Shown here: one piece after another, positions 25,833-35,093 of the stretch
Position numbering within the stretch: position 1 is the stretch's first letter
Layout of the letters: each line of letters begins with the position of its first letter
NCBI GenBank assembly: GCA_025462885.1
Contig: JAOAPN010000008.1
Location: forward strand, 146,953-210,952
Origin: Acidobacteriaceae bacterium
GTDB lineage: Bacteria > Acidobacteriota > Terriglobia > Terriglobales > Acidobacteriaceae
Direction: 5' to 3'
Length of the DNA stretch: 64,000 nt
The notes under the pieces: model-generated
The model's input: the letters and a program-made list of their open reading frames with translations, nothing else
What the model was told of the DNA's origin: nothing
Database searches by the model: none
Made by a program: the position numbers and the translations under genes

Positions 25833-28800
25833 CTACTTGCTGAGAACCTGGGTTTGTATGACCTCCACCGGGCCGATCAGGCCCGAGGGAAGGAGCTTGG
25901 AATTCGCAGTGTAAGGATTGCGGGTGGTGAAGGTGTACTGAGTTGTGGCGTCCGGTTGTGCATCGCCGATAAGGCGGTTGACCCATAGGTCGACGACGGT
26001 AATCTCTATAGTGTTGCTTCCCTGCTTGAGCGCGCTGGTAACATCGACGCGGAAAGGCTTCTTCCATACGATGCCTTGCTGCTTGCCATTGACCTTTACT
26101 TCGGCGAGGTTAGCCACGTCGCCGAGGTTGAGCCATAGTTGAGCGCCAGGCTTGAACCATGCAGCGGGGGCATGGATGGTGCTGACGTAAGCCGCATGAC
26201 CGGAGAAGTATCGGATGCCAGCGTCGCCGCTCTCACTAAGAGATGAGAGCGCACCGACTGTGGCTGTAGAAGGTGCCCCTCGGTTGGGTTCGAAGGATAT
26301 CTTCCATGGACCGTTGACAGAGGCGAGCGTAACTTCGTGCTTTGCAGGCAGAGTAAGCGAGGATGCCTTGGCTGGTTTGCGGAAGACGACGAAGGTCGTG
26401 CCGTAGGCGTCGAGCGAGAGAGGTACGATGGTGCGATCCGCTTCGATTCGGTAGCTGACGGGCTCGATGCAACCGGTGTCTGCATGCCACAGCTCTGGCG
26501 TCTTGCTGGTAACGCGGAAGGTGGCCTCGATCTGCTCGGGGCGATCATTGCGATTATCGAGGAAGTAGAGATCTCCGTCATCGATGTGACGATGGACGAA
26601 GAGGACCTTGGTATCGGCGGCGGGCCTGGTGTACTCGAAGTCAGGTTTGGCGTGTAGGCCTTCGAGCAGGGCGGAGAGCTTCTCCTGGGTAGAGACCTGC
26701 GGCTTGGCGCCTCCACCTGGGTTCCAGAGCTGGTCGCCGAGGGCCTTGTACTCTGCGCCGTCATCGCCAAGGCTGGGGTCTGCTGTAGGTCGAGCGCCGT
26801 AGATGGTGGCACCGGCAGTAGCGAGTTCGTGCAGCCTGCGCAGCACCGGCAGCGACATGTGCGCCGCATAGGGATCGAGCACGAGGACACGGTACGTCAT
26901 ACCGCTCGGGGCAACGAGGTTTCCGTCCTTGACGGAGAGTTTGTGGATGAGGGCGTCCGCGTTGATGTAGTCGAAGCTGTAACCGGCGGGAAGGTCAGGC
27001 ACGTGGTCGCTGAAGATTGCGGTGAGGTTGGAATCTTCCCCGTAGAAGTAGGCGATGTCGGCGACGAAGCGCCCCTGCTGCAGCAGGTAGGAGTTGCGCG
27101 CGAGATAGGTGATCCAGGGTGTGGCCTGCTCAGCCCAGGTCTCGTTGCGATTGAACCATTGGCCGAAGGGTCCGAGCGCGAGGCCGGGAGCCTTGCCGAC
27201 CAACGGCTGGTGCGCGGACTCGTGAATCACGAAGCGGTTGAGACCGCTGGCAAGCTCGAGATCGGCAGTGGGCTTGAGCATAGCGGGCGACCAAGCCCAG
27301 GGGCCGGCGGAGCTGGTGAGGGATTCAGCGGCGACAAGGTTTTGCCCGTAGATATGTGCGACGGATGCGGACTCGCGAATGTCGGCCTGGGAGCCGAACT
27401 GCTCCCCGGTTCGTGTCCACATGGCGGCCATGGGAATGTCGGTGTAGCGCTTCATCTCCATGCCATCGCCGATGGTGGCGCGTCGATCCTCGTGCGATTC
27501 GCCGTAGACTTTCATGCCGCGTGAGTGAAGGACCTCGGCGATGGTGCCGTAGTGGTTCTCGACGACGAGGTCGGCGATGGTCTTGCGGAAGTCCCACAGG
27601 AACCGGTCGCTGTCCGCCGCACTACCGACGACCTGTCCGGTAAGCGCGGGGAGATACGGAGTGGCGCTGTAGCCGCGGTGCTTCTGAAATTCGACGAGCA
27701 TAGCGTCGGTCCAGTTCTGCGTGCCGGCCTCCCAGCTATCGGTGACAACGTAGCGGATACCTTCAGCCCCCATCATCCCGCCGCTGGCGTCCTTATAGTT
27801 GTCGAGGTACTTGTTCAGGTACGAGGCGACGTAGGCCTTGTTGAGCTTGTCGACCTCCGGCCCGGTGGCCTCGGGCGGCGCGGGATGGTTGGTAATTCCT
27901 GTAAGGGAGTAGCCCATGCGCACGATGGTCCACTTACCCGCTGGCACGTCCCAGGTGAGCGAACCGTTCGGCCACATCTTCGTGGTCAGATCGACGACGG
28001 ACTTGGGATCGACAGTGGAGGCAGCAGGGACATCGCCGGTGGCAAAGGCATACAGATCGGGTGGAGCGGCGAATGCGGCCTTGTCTTCGAAGCGGTTAAC
28101 GCGTGCACCGGGATGAGCAGAGAACTCCGCAACCATGATCGGGGAAGCCGATGTTGGGGCTTGTACACCGAGATCGGTGAGGTCGAGGCCGTCTGGACCC
28201 AGACCGCTGGCGGGCTTCGGCGCGAAGGCGACTCGGATGGCACGGAGGGTCTTGGCGGGGAAGTTGAGGGTGTGCTGGACGGCTCCGAAGGTGGGAACGC
28301 GAACGAGCGGACTGAAGGCGATGCCGTCTACGCTGCCTTCGATCATCGGCCCGTCGTTGGTCTCGGGGATGAACATGCCGAGCGGGTTGCGCGGGCCGCC
28401 GAGGGCGAAGGTGACAGACTGGATCGTCTGCGGCGTGGGGAAGCTAAGTTGGATCCACGCTGGTTCGGTGGTGGGCGCCTTGATGGAGGCGCTGGTCATC
28501 AGGTCCCCGTCCCAGAGCACGGCGGCGTCGATGGCGCCGGAGGTAGTGGTGACAGTAGGCTTCAGCGCGGCCGGGGACTTCTCATCCTCGGCCTGCTTGT
28601 AGGCGATTACGACGGAGTCCTTATAGAAGTCGGGAACGGAAGGTGGGTGTGCGCCCGCTCCCCCCATACTGCCCATGGGATCCTGTGAGGCGAGGGTCTG
28701 GAAGGGTCCAGTGACGCTGGGAGGCTTGGGAAGCGTTCCGCTAAAGGGCTTGCCGCCTTCGACGGCTGTCTCGCTCCACACATACTTCTTCATGGCCTGC

Positions 28801-29213
28801 TCGGGAGTGACCCAGGGGCCGCCCGTCTCCGACCAGCCGGGAGAGCCGGCGATGGCCATCTCAAAGCCCAGCGACTTGCCCTTCTCGATCGCAAAGCGAA
28901 AGGCGTCCTTCCACCCGGGATCCATATAGACCAGGCGCGTATCGACCACCTTTGGCGTGTTAAGGGCAGCGTCGAAGTTCTGGAACCCGCCGAGGCCAGC
29001 GCGCTTCATCCACTCCAGATCGAGGCCAATGCCCTCCTTGGTGATGTTGCCATTCATCCAGTGCCACCAGACGCGCGGGCGAGCCGCCTCAGGTGGAGTA
29101 AGGAAGTTCCTGGCAAGCGGGTCGGATGTACTTTGGGCAATGAGGTTCAAGACGCCAAAGGTGCAGAATAAGGAAATGACGCAGAAGGTCTTACGGGCGG
29201 CTTTGGCGCGCAT
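25833..29213 (-). CDS. secreted GH106-type alpha-L-rhamnosidase
   Basis: 1126 residues with a Sec signal peptide (ending LNLIAQS). The N-terminal part has the GH106 signature PRVWWHWMNGNITKEGIGLDLEWMKRAGLGGFQNFDA. Internal parts include FEMAIAGSPGWSETGGPWV, a galactose-binding-like insertion at residues ~215-340, YVVTDSWEAGTQNWTDAML and KVYGESHEDRRA with acidic residues that could be catalytic. The C-terminus carries a beta-sandwich (AQLWLNLGDVANLAEVKVNG, LWVNRLIGDA). The family removes terminal alpha-rhamnose from pectin (rhamnogalacturonan) or bacterial polysaccharide. It is convergent with the RND permease and divergent from the pentaheme cytochrome. Confidence 0.9.
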   Translation of the reverse strand: MRAKAARKTFCVISLFCTFGVLNLIAQSTSDPLARNFLTPPEAARPRVWWHWMNGNITKEGIGLDLEWMKRAGLGGFQNFDAALNTPKVVDTRLVYMDPGWKDAFRFAIEKGKSLGFEMAIAGSPGWSETGGPWVTPEQAMKKYVWSETAVEGGKPFSGTLPKPPSVTGPFQTLASQDPMGSMGGAGAHPPSVPDFYKDSVVIAYKQAEDEKSPAALKPTVTTTSGAIDAAVLWDGDLMTSASIKAPTTEPAWIQLSFPTPQTIQSVTFALGGPRNPLGMFIPETNDGPMIEGSVDGIAFSPLVRVPTFGAVQHTLNFPAKTLRAIRVAFAPKPASGLGPDGLDLTDLGVQAPTSASPIMVAEFSAHPGARVNRFEDKAAFAAPPDLYAFATGDVPAASTVDPKSVVDLTTKMWPNGSLTWDVPAGKWTIVRMGYSLTGITNHPAPPEATGPEVDKLNKAYVASYLNKYLDNYKDASGGMMGAEGIRYVVTDSWEAGTQNWTDAMLVEFQKHRGYSATPYLPALTGQVVGSAADSDRFLWDFRKTIADLVVENHYGTIAEVLHSRGMKVYGESHEDRRATIGDGMEMKRYTDIPMAAMWTRTGEQFGSQADIRESASVAHIYGQNLVAAESLTSSAGPWAWSPAMLKPTADLELASGLNRFVIHESAHQPLVGKAPGLALGPFGQWFNRNETWAEQATPWITYLARNSYLLQQGRFVADIAYFYGEDSNLTAIFSDHVPDLPAGYSFDYINADALIHKLSVKDGNLVAPSGMTYRVLVLDPYAAHMSLPVLRRLHELATAGATIYGARPTADPSLGDDGAEYKALGDQLWNPGGGAKPQVSTQEKLSALLEGLHAKPDFEYTRPAADTKVLFVHRHIDDGDLYFLDNRNDRPEQIEATFRVTSKTPELWHADTGCIEPVSYRIEADRTIVPLSLDAYGTTFVVFRKPAKASSLTLPAKHEVTLASVNGPWKISFEPNRGAPSTATVGALSSLSESGDAGIRYFSGHAAYVSTIHAPAAWFKPGAQLWLNLGDVANLAEVKVNGKQQGIVWKKPFRVDVTSALKQGSNTIEITVVDLWVNRLIGDAQPDATTQYTFTTRNPYTANSKLLPSGLIGPVEVIQTQVLSK

Positions 29214-29569
29214 TATTTCTCCCGGGAGAGTTGCTTCGCAGAAAATTTAGAGTCTCAATATTAACGGCCGAATTGTAGCAGTCGCATGCAATAGCTCGTC
29301 GGGCAGGATGATGTGGCTCCGGCCCTGGAAGTCCAGCCAAGACCAAGCAGCCGAAGACGGTCCTCTTGCGGTGGTAGCGCCGCTACCGCATTGGGGCGTT
29401 CGGTTGGCGATAGGAGTACACCTTTCGGTTGAGTTTGATCTGAACCTTTTCAGAAGAAGCGTTTCGAGCTAACATTCGCTCCTGTCCAGAGCTCTCCCTT
29501 TCCTGTGATTTGGAAGTATTCGGTTTGGAAGCTGCCAACCCTTTCGCTGGCAATAAATTGGGAGTCTGA
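29214..29569. promoter_or_regulatory. divergent control region of GH106 and the pentaheme cytochrome
   Basis: 356 nt without a gene. It contains a GC-rich palindrome (GGTAGCG-C-CGCTACC, 29373-29387) that could be an operator or a hairpin. A ribosome site GGAG lies at 29561-29564 for the cytochrome gene. No clear -35/-10 pair could be assigned. Confidence 0.4.
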
Positions 29570-31879
29570 GTGAAGCGTCGATGGGCTGAATGGACGGGAG
29601 CAGAGGGTCGTATGGGACTGGCAGGGGCAAAGACGAATGCGGCGTGGGCGGGCATCGTCGTAGGAAGCCTGCTGCTTGTCGCCTCCTGCTGGTTTGCAGC
29701 TGCCCCGAAGTCAGTCAAAGCGAGCAGCGAGGCGGACGAAGCTGCTGCCGCTCGCCTGGCCTACAGCGAGAAGACGGCGGCTAAATATAACTTCCGCTAT
29801 GGCAGGGAGTTTCCATTCCTGCCATCCAATGCAACCACCGACAACGGGCAGTTTCTTAATCCAAAGAGCTTCTACACGGCGGAGTATTGCGGCCACTGTC
29901 ATAAAGAGAGTCATGATCAGTGGCGACAGTCCGCGCACTCAAACGCGAACCGGGTTCCTTACTACCTTAGGAATGTCGAGATGCTGAATGTCGAGAAGGG
30001 GATCGAGTTTTCGCGGCACTGCGAGGGATGTCACGATCCCATCGCCGTGGTGTCAGGCGCGTTGACGCAGGGCGCACCAAAAAAGCGCCCCTACGATCAA
30101 GATGGCGTGACATGCAGCGTGTGCCACTCGATCCAGCAAGGTGACACGCGCGGCACGGGCAGCTATGTGATGGGAGTTCCGGCAGTGCTAGTAGATGAGG
30201 AAGGTAAGCCGATCTCGAGAGCGGTCAGCGACGGAGAGATTCTGGCGCACCTGGACCGGCACAGCAAAGCGGTCATGCGCGACTTCTACCGGACGTCGGA
30301 GTTCTGCTCCTCCTGCCACAAGGCAGCGTTGCCCAAGACGTTGAACGACTATAAGTGGCAGCGTGCAATTTCACTCTATGACGAGTGGCAGGCGTCTTCG
30401 TTCGCGAAGCAATCGCCGCTGCCGTTTTATGTGAAGGATTCGGTATCGACCTGCCAAACCTGCCATATGCAACGTGAGGCGCTGAAAACTGTCGATTACG
30501 GCGCGAAGAAGGGACAGTTGGCATCGCATCGCTGGCTCGGAGCGAACACCGTGATCCCGAAGATCTATGGCTTCGATGAGCAGGCGGCCCGGGTCGTTGA
30601 GTTTCTAAAGAACAGCGTCTTCAATATCGATATCTTCGCCCTGGAACGGGGAGATACCGAAGACAGTGCGAAGTGGCAGGATGTCGCAGCTCCCCTCGGG
30701 CTCGTATCCTTCAAGACCGCCGCAGGTGAGGTGCTGACAGCCGATGTCGTAATCCAGAACAAAGGAATCGCGCATAGCCATGTTCCCGAGCAGCGCGACA
30801 TGTACGAGTCGTGGGTGGAGTTCGTGGTCAAGGACGCGACAGGCCGTGTGCTGACCCAGAGCGGCGCGATTGAGGGAGGCGGCGAACTGGATGCGCGGGC
30901 TCACAGCTTCACCAACCGGCTGATTAACGTGAGGGGCGAGCTCAATAATCTCCACCAGGTCTGGAACAACCGTGTGGTTGCGTATAACAACACTATCCAG
31001 GCCGGACGATCGCAACTGGTGCGGTATGCGTTCCAGATTCCGGCGACTACGACGGGCTCGGTCAGTGTGACAGCCACGGTGAAGTACCGGCGCTTCAATC
31101 AGCACTTCATGGACTTCGGCATGGGCAAGCACTACGAGATGCCCATCGTGGACATGGCTTCCCAGACGCGGGTGGTGAACATCGGTGAGAATAAACCGGC
31201 GCCTCCCGGTCCTCTCGAAAACAAGGAGTGGATGCGCTGGAACAACTACGGAATTGCGCTGCTGGATGCACAGCAGTATGCGGCTTCCGTGCATGCCTTC
31301 GAGCGCGTGGCGCAGATGCGGCCGGACTACGCCGATGCCTTCACAAACATTGCGATCGCGCAGTTCCAGTGGGAGAAGTACGGTGAGGCGCATGGCAATC
31401 TGGAGAAGGCCCTGGCACTGGCTCCAGCAAGCGCGCGAACCCTTTATTACAGAGCCCTCGTAGAACGGAATGAAGGTCATCTGGATCTGGCGATCGGTGA
31501 TTTGGAGACGGTGGTCAAGAGCTTCCCAAGGTCGCGCGATGCGCACCGCGAGCTGGGCTTCTCGTACTACCAGCAGCACAAGTACGATCTGGCGCGGGCC
31601 GAGTACGAGACGCTCCAGGGTATCGATCCGGACGATCTGGCCGCGCACTACAATCTTTCGATCCTGTACCGCCGGCTTGGCGCGAAGGACAAAGCCGCCC
31701 AGCAGGCCGTCATGTTTGCCGACCAGAAGGACGATCCCATGGCGAGCACCTATGCGCTGGAATACCTTCGTCAACATACCGAACTGGCGAATGAGAGTGT
31801 GGTGTGGCATGTTCACGAATTGAATGTTCCACCGGGGCCTCAGTCCGCCGCACAGACGTCCGCGGGTGGGTTGCAATAG
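29570..31879 (+). CDS. pentaheme c-type cytochrome fused to TPR repeats
   Basis: 769 residues from GTG 29570 (GGAG five bases before); ATG 29612 is an alternative giving a shorter N-tail. A hydrophobic segment (AGIVVGSLLLVASC) contains a VASC lipobox-like motif. Five CxxCH haem sites follow: CGHCH, CEGCH, CSVCH, CSSCH and CQTCH. A beta-rich middle region (VLTADVVIQNKGIAHSHVPEQRD) resembles domains of c554-type cytochromes. C-terminal TPR units begin near residue 555 (NYGIALLDAQQYAASVHAF, PDYADAFTNIAIAQFQWEKYGEA). It is a second member of the haem-TPR class seen at 3.4-5.7 kb. A monoheme cytochrome follows after a structured spacer. Confidence 0.85.
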   Translation: MKRRWAEWTGAEGRMGLAGAKTNAAWAGIVVGSLLLVASCWFAAAPKSVKASSEADEAAAARLAYSEKTAAKYNFRYGREFPFLPSNATTDNGQFLNPKSFYTAEYCGHCHKESHDQWRQSAHSNANRVPYYLRNVEMLNVEKGIEFSRHCEGCHDPIAVVSGALTQGAPKKRPYDQDGVTCSVCHSIQQGDTRGTGSYVMGVPAVLVDEEGKPISRAVSDGEILAHLDRHSKAVMRDFYRTSEFCSSCHKAALPKTLNDYKWQRAISLYDEWQASSFAKQSPLPFYVKDSVSTCQTCHMQREALKTVDYGAKKGQLASHRWLGANTVIPKIYGFDEQAARVVEFLKNSVFNIDIFALERGDTEDSAKWQDVAAPLGLVSFKTAAGEVLTADVVIQNKGIAHSHVPEQRDMYESWVEFVVKDATGRVLTQSGAIEGGGELDARAHSFTNRLINVRGELNNLHQVWNNRVVAYNNTIQAGRSQLVRYAFQIPATTTGSVSVTATVKYRRFNQHFMDFGMGKHYEMPIVDMASQTRVVNIGENKPAPPGPLENKEWMRWNNYGIALLDAQQYAASVHAFERVAQMRPDYADAFTNIAIAQFQWEKYGEAHGNLEKALALAPASARTLYYRALVERNEGHLDLAIGDLETVVKSFPRSRDAHRELGFSYYQQHKYDLARAEYETLQGIDPDDLAAHYNLSILYRRLGAKDKAAQQAVMFADQKDDPMASTYALEYLRQHTELANESVVWHVHELNVPPGPQSAAQTSAGGLQ

Positions 31880-31928
31880 GCAGTATCGACATATACAGGG
31901 TTACATCTTCGCCGGTGTGGTTGAATTC

Positions 31929-32068
31929 GGAAGGGCACGGCTTCAGCCGTGCCGAAAGAAGCGTTCTCCTCTATCCTTTGTTTCTTTTGTCGGTTTGCCA
32001 TAGGCAAACCGACAAAAGAAACAAATCAAAAAATGTGATGTTTGGCACACCTGAAGGTGTGCCCTTCC
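31929..32068. repeat. nested hairpin array (three perfect stems in an outer stem)
   Basis: Within 140 nt there are a 9-bp hairpin GGCACGGCT-TC-AGCCGTGCC (31934-31953), a 23-bp perfect stem around an ATA loop (31977-31999 with 32003-32025), and a second 9-bp hairpin GGCACACCT-GA-AGGTGTGCC (32044-32063). GGAAGGGCAC at 31929-31938 can alternatively pair with GTGCCCTTCC at 32059-32068, closing the whole unit. It lies between the pentaheme and monoheme cytochrome genes. It is likely a REP/BIME-like repeat or an mRNA processing or termination structure. Confidence 0.8.
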
Positions 32069-32101
32069 AAGGGCTACATGTCGAACTTCAATAGGAGCGT
32101 G

Positions 32102-32536
32102 ATGAGGATAGTTTTTCGATCGATGAAGGTGCAATTTCGAATCGGAGTGGGAGACGTTTTGCCGTCGGCTTCGCGGAACACGCAGAAGGCAGGGCTGGTA
32201 TCGGCGATCACCTCCGCCGGATTGGTGTTGCTTCTTGCAGGAGCCGTGTCGGCTCTGTTCACGGGCCCAGCACTCGCTCTTTCCAAAGAGAAGCAGGAGG
32301 CCGCCATAGCCCTCTTCCATAAGACGGGATGCGAGTACTGCCACGGACCGAATGGAATAAAGGGCGAAAAAGCCCCGGACCTGAGTGCTGTCGGGAAACG
32401 TCGCAAGCGGGAGCAGATCGAGCTTCAAATCATGAAGGGTGGCAATGGGATGCCCGCCTTCGGCGAGGTCTTACCGGCGGACGACGTCAAAGTGCTCGTG
32501 GACTACCTCAGTTCCAGAAAGAGAGCCGGGCACTGA
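32102..32536 (+). CDS. small monoheme class I cytochrome c
   Basis: 144 residues from the ATG at 32102, which has AGGAG four bases upstream. A hydrophobic N-terminal segment (LVSAITSAGLVLLLAGAVSALF) can be a signal or anchor, preceded by a ~30-residue basic lead. One haem site is seen (CEYCH), followed by GPNGIKGEKAPDLSAVG and a Met ligand in GNGMPAFG. This is the standard fold of a soluble or tethered class I cytochrome. Placed after the pentaheme protein, it is a plausible electron carrier to or from it (inference). Confidence 0.85.
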   Translation: MRIVFRSMKVQFRIGVGDVLPSASRNTQKAGLVSAITSAGLVLLLAGAVSALFTGPALALSKEKQEAAIALFHKTGCEYCHGPNGIKGEKAPDLSAVGKRRKREQIELQIMKGGNGMPAFGEVLPADDVKVLVDYLSSRKRAGH

Positions 32537-32974
32537 TACCTGAGCATTAGCTTAGAGCAAATTGCCTGGTATAAAGTCGCTCGTCGCTGAGGGCCGAAGG
32601 TCCGTTCCATACCAGATGGGGCAAAGCCCCGGGTCCTGAGATTGCTAAAGCGAAATCCCTATCACTGCAGAGTCCCTTCCCTTCCGCGAAGCGTCCAATA
32701 CCCCACGAAGTGGCGCCTGCCCGGAGTTAGGGCGCACCTGCCTTTCTTCAGCTATACATCTTCAAGAAATCCGCTCGAGGGTCGAAGGCCCGTTGCAAAC
32801 CAACCTCACGCGCAGACCTGAATCGGAATAGCCTCTTGAGCCTCCACATCTAGGACCTCCTCCACCGCACTTCCATCCGAGGCTCAGGCGGCGAACGGAT
32901 TTGAGTTGTTACCAGCGCTGCACTAAGATGAAGTTCAACACGGGAGAAACTTTGGCCGATTTATTGAGGAAATT
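32537..32974. repeat. gene-free spacer with degenerate palindromic repeats
   Basis: 438 nt without a recognisable gene. It holds CTGGTAT...ATACCAG near 32568-32620, a GGGGC-AAA-GCCCC hairpin near 32620-32630, and GAGGGCCGAAGGTCCG and GAGGGTCGAAGGCCCG motifs. These resemble palindromic intergenic repeats common in acidobacterial genomes. A ribosome site TGAGGA sits at 32965-32970 for the next gene. Confidence 0.45.
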
Positions 32975-34888
32975 GTGAAGATGCGGTGGGGCTCTGTCCG
33001 GTGTCTGTTCCTGACTTCGCTGTTTGTGCAGGCCTGTACGGCCGGGTTCGGGCAGGAAGTTTCCAGCAAGGTGGAATCTGTTCCGGGTCTTCGCCTGCCT
33101 GTCTTCTCTGGTGCATTGGCCCAGAGGTCGTTTGCTCCGGCATTATCGCCGGTAGCGGGACCTTCGATTGGCTATCCTCTCCTGCGGAATGCTGCGCCGT
33201 CGATGTCTCAGTCAACGCTCCCCGATCCGTCTTCCCGGGCCGTGCCGTCGATGGATAGTGATGCGGTTGGGTCGACCAATGTTCCGATGGACAGTTGGAT
33301 CTATCCGGTCCTCGAGCGACTGGGTTCCATGGGACTCATTCCATCGCAGAGCGTATCGATTCGACCGTGGACACGGCAAGAGTGCCGCCGTCAGCTACGA
33401 GAGGCGGAAGATATCCTGTTCGGGTTCGGCAGTCTGGACATTCAGGTCGACGCAAATACCCATGACGAGGCCGAACGACTCTTTCCCGCGCTGGAACACG
33501 AACTCCGGGAGCCGGACGGTCGGGCCACCGCCGTCCTGGAGTCAGTCTATGCGCGTGCCGGAACGATCGCCGGCCCTGCGCTGACAGATGGCTTCCACTT
33601 CGGTCAGACTTGGTCAAACGACTATGGTAGGCCCCTGGGACGTGGCAACAGCTTCATCCTCGGTTACACCGCCCGCATGGTGGCAGGACGCTTTTTCCTC
33701 TACAGCCGGCAGGAGCTGCAGACCGATCCCGGGCTTCCCGCCGTCACTCCAGAACACGCGGCGCTGTTCAATCAACTGGATAATGCCCCTTTTGTCTTCC
33801 CTGGTGCCCCGACGATTCCTCCAGGTGCTGTTATTTTTCCTGCGTCAGCCGTATCTGCGTATGTGCGTCAGCGTCCGCTGGAACTCTATGCAGGAGTTGC
33901 ATTTGCGGGGAACGCACTGTCATTCGGCAAGCAGGCGTTGTACTGGGGGCCAACCACAATGGGGCCTTTCTCTTTCTCCAGCAACGCTGAGCCGACCTAT
34001 AACCTTCGTTTGGTAGCCACGCGACCCCACCCCTTTCCTTTCCTGCCCAATCTCGGGGGATACCGCTTCGATTTCGTGTTCGGCAAGCTCTCTGGGCATC
34101 AACGTCCGGCGCGCCCCTACTTTAATGGACAGAAGATCGATCTCACTTTCTCCAAATATCTCGAGGTCAGTTTCACCCGCTGGTCGATCCTGTGGGGCGT
34201 TGGACATCCCATGACGCTGCGGACGTTGAAGGACAACTTCTTCAGCAGTAACTCAACAGGTGCCACCTTTGCCTATGGAGACAATACGGACCCAGGCGAT
34301 CGCAAGAGCGGGTTTGACTTCCGCCTGCATGTGCCCGGGTTGAGCAATTACGTCACGATTTATGCGGACTCGTATGCGGACGATGAATTGAGTCCGATCG
34401 ATGCTCCCCGCCGCGTAGCCTGGCACCCCGGTATCTATCTCCCTCGCCTTCCATATCTTCCCCATGCCGATCTGCGGTTCGAGGTAGCCAGTTCGCAGGA
34501 GATGAGCAAGGATGAGGGAGGCACGCGCTTCTTTATCAACAACCAGTACCGCGATGGAAACACCAACAAGGGGTTTCTCCTGGGAAATGCGGTGGGGCGT
34601 GACGCCCGTGCGATGGAAGGCCGGCTTGGCTACTGGTTCTCGGCGCGGACTCACGTTGAGGCGGGATATCGTCAGACCAAGGGCAGTTCTCGGTTCCTTG
34701 CAGGGGGAAGCACGATTTCGGACGGTTTTGTCACCGCTAACTATGGCTTCAACTCGGAGTGGACCGCGCAGGTTTTCGCGCAATATGAGCGATTCCTGGT
34801 GCCGGCGTACATGCCGGGCAGTCAAACGAATGGAAGTGCCCGGCTGCAGATCACCTGGACGCCGAAGAACCTGACACTGATGCATTAG
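32975..34888 (+). CDS. Wzi-like capsule assembly outer membrane protein
   Basis: 637 residues from GTG 32975 (ATG at 32981 is also possible), with a signal peptide ending near GFGQE. A long Ser/Pro-rich linker precedes the family start DSWIYPVLERLGSMGLIPSQSVSIRPWTRQECRRQL. After that come many amphipathic beta strands (RFFLYSRQELQT, RPLELYAGVAFAGNALSFGKQALYWGP), and it ends in LQITWTPKNLTLMH, as expected for an outer membrane barrel. Wzi proteins anchor or nucleate surface polysaccharide. It opens a polysaccharide group with the SLBB protein and GT2 downstream. Confidence 0.85.
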   Translation: MKMRWGSVRCLFLTSLFVQACTAGFGQEVSSKVESVPGLRLPVFSGALAQRSFAPALSPVAGPSIGYPLLRNAAPSMSQSTLPDPSSRAVPSMDSDAVGSTNVPMDSWIYPVLERLGSMGLIPSQSVSIRPWTRQECRRQLREAEDILFGFGSLDIQVDANTHDEAERLFPALEHELREPDGRATAVLESVYARAGTIAGPALTDGFHFGQTWSNDYGRPLGRGNSFILGYTARMVAGRFFLYSRQELQTDPGLPAVTPEHAALFNQLDNAPFVFPGAPTIPPGAVIFPASAVSAYVRQRPLELYAGVAFAGNALSFGKQALYWGPTTMGPFSFSSNAEPTYNLRLVATRPHPFPFLPNLGGYRFDFVFGKLSGHQRPARPYFNGQKIDLTFSKYLEVSFTRWSILWGVGHPMTLRTLKDNFFSSNSTGATFAYGDNTDPGDRKSGFDFRLHVPGLSNYVTIYADSYADDELSPIDAPRRVAWHPGIYLPRLPYLPHADLRFEVASSQEMSKDEGGTRFFINNQYRDGNTNKGFLLGNAVGRDARAMEGRLGYWFSARTHVEAGYRQTKGSSRFLAGGSTISDGFVTANYGFNSEWTAQVFAQYERFLVPAYMPGSQTNGSARLQITWTPKNLTLMH

Positions 34889-35093
34889 GCCGTGGCCGAA
34901 ACAGGATGCGGCTTCATGCATCAGTTGCTATCTACAGCAGGGGATTGCATGTGGAACAATAGGAAACAACCCAGCGGTAGCGCGTTCTGGAACAAGGTCT
35001 TTGCGCAGGTTGGATAGTTTCGTGACGCAGACGGTCGGGCCGGGCCAGTCCCAAAATGCAATATCGTTGTTCGTAGAAAGATGCAGGGCCGAA

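Noticed and set aside
27525..28688. 387-codon open frame antisense to the GH106 gene
   Set aside because: Gly/Val/Glu-rich shadow of a clearly recognised rhamnosidase.
32552..32575. TTAGAGCAAATTGCCTGG, similar to the start of the 116-bp element
   Set aside because: Identity ends after TAGAGCA and no matching right end was found nearby, so it was not called a third copy.
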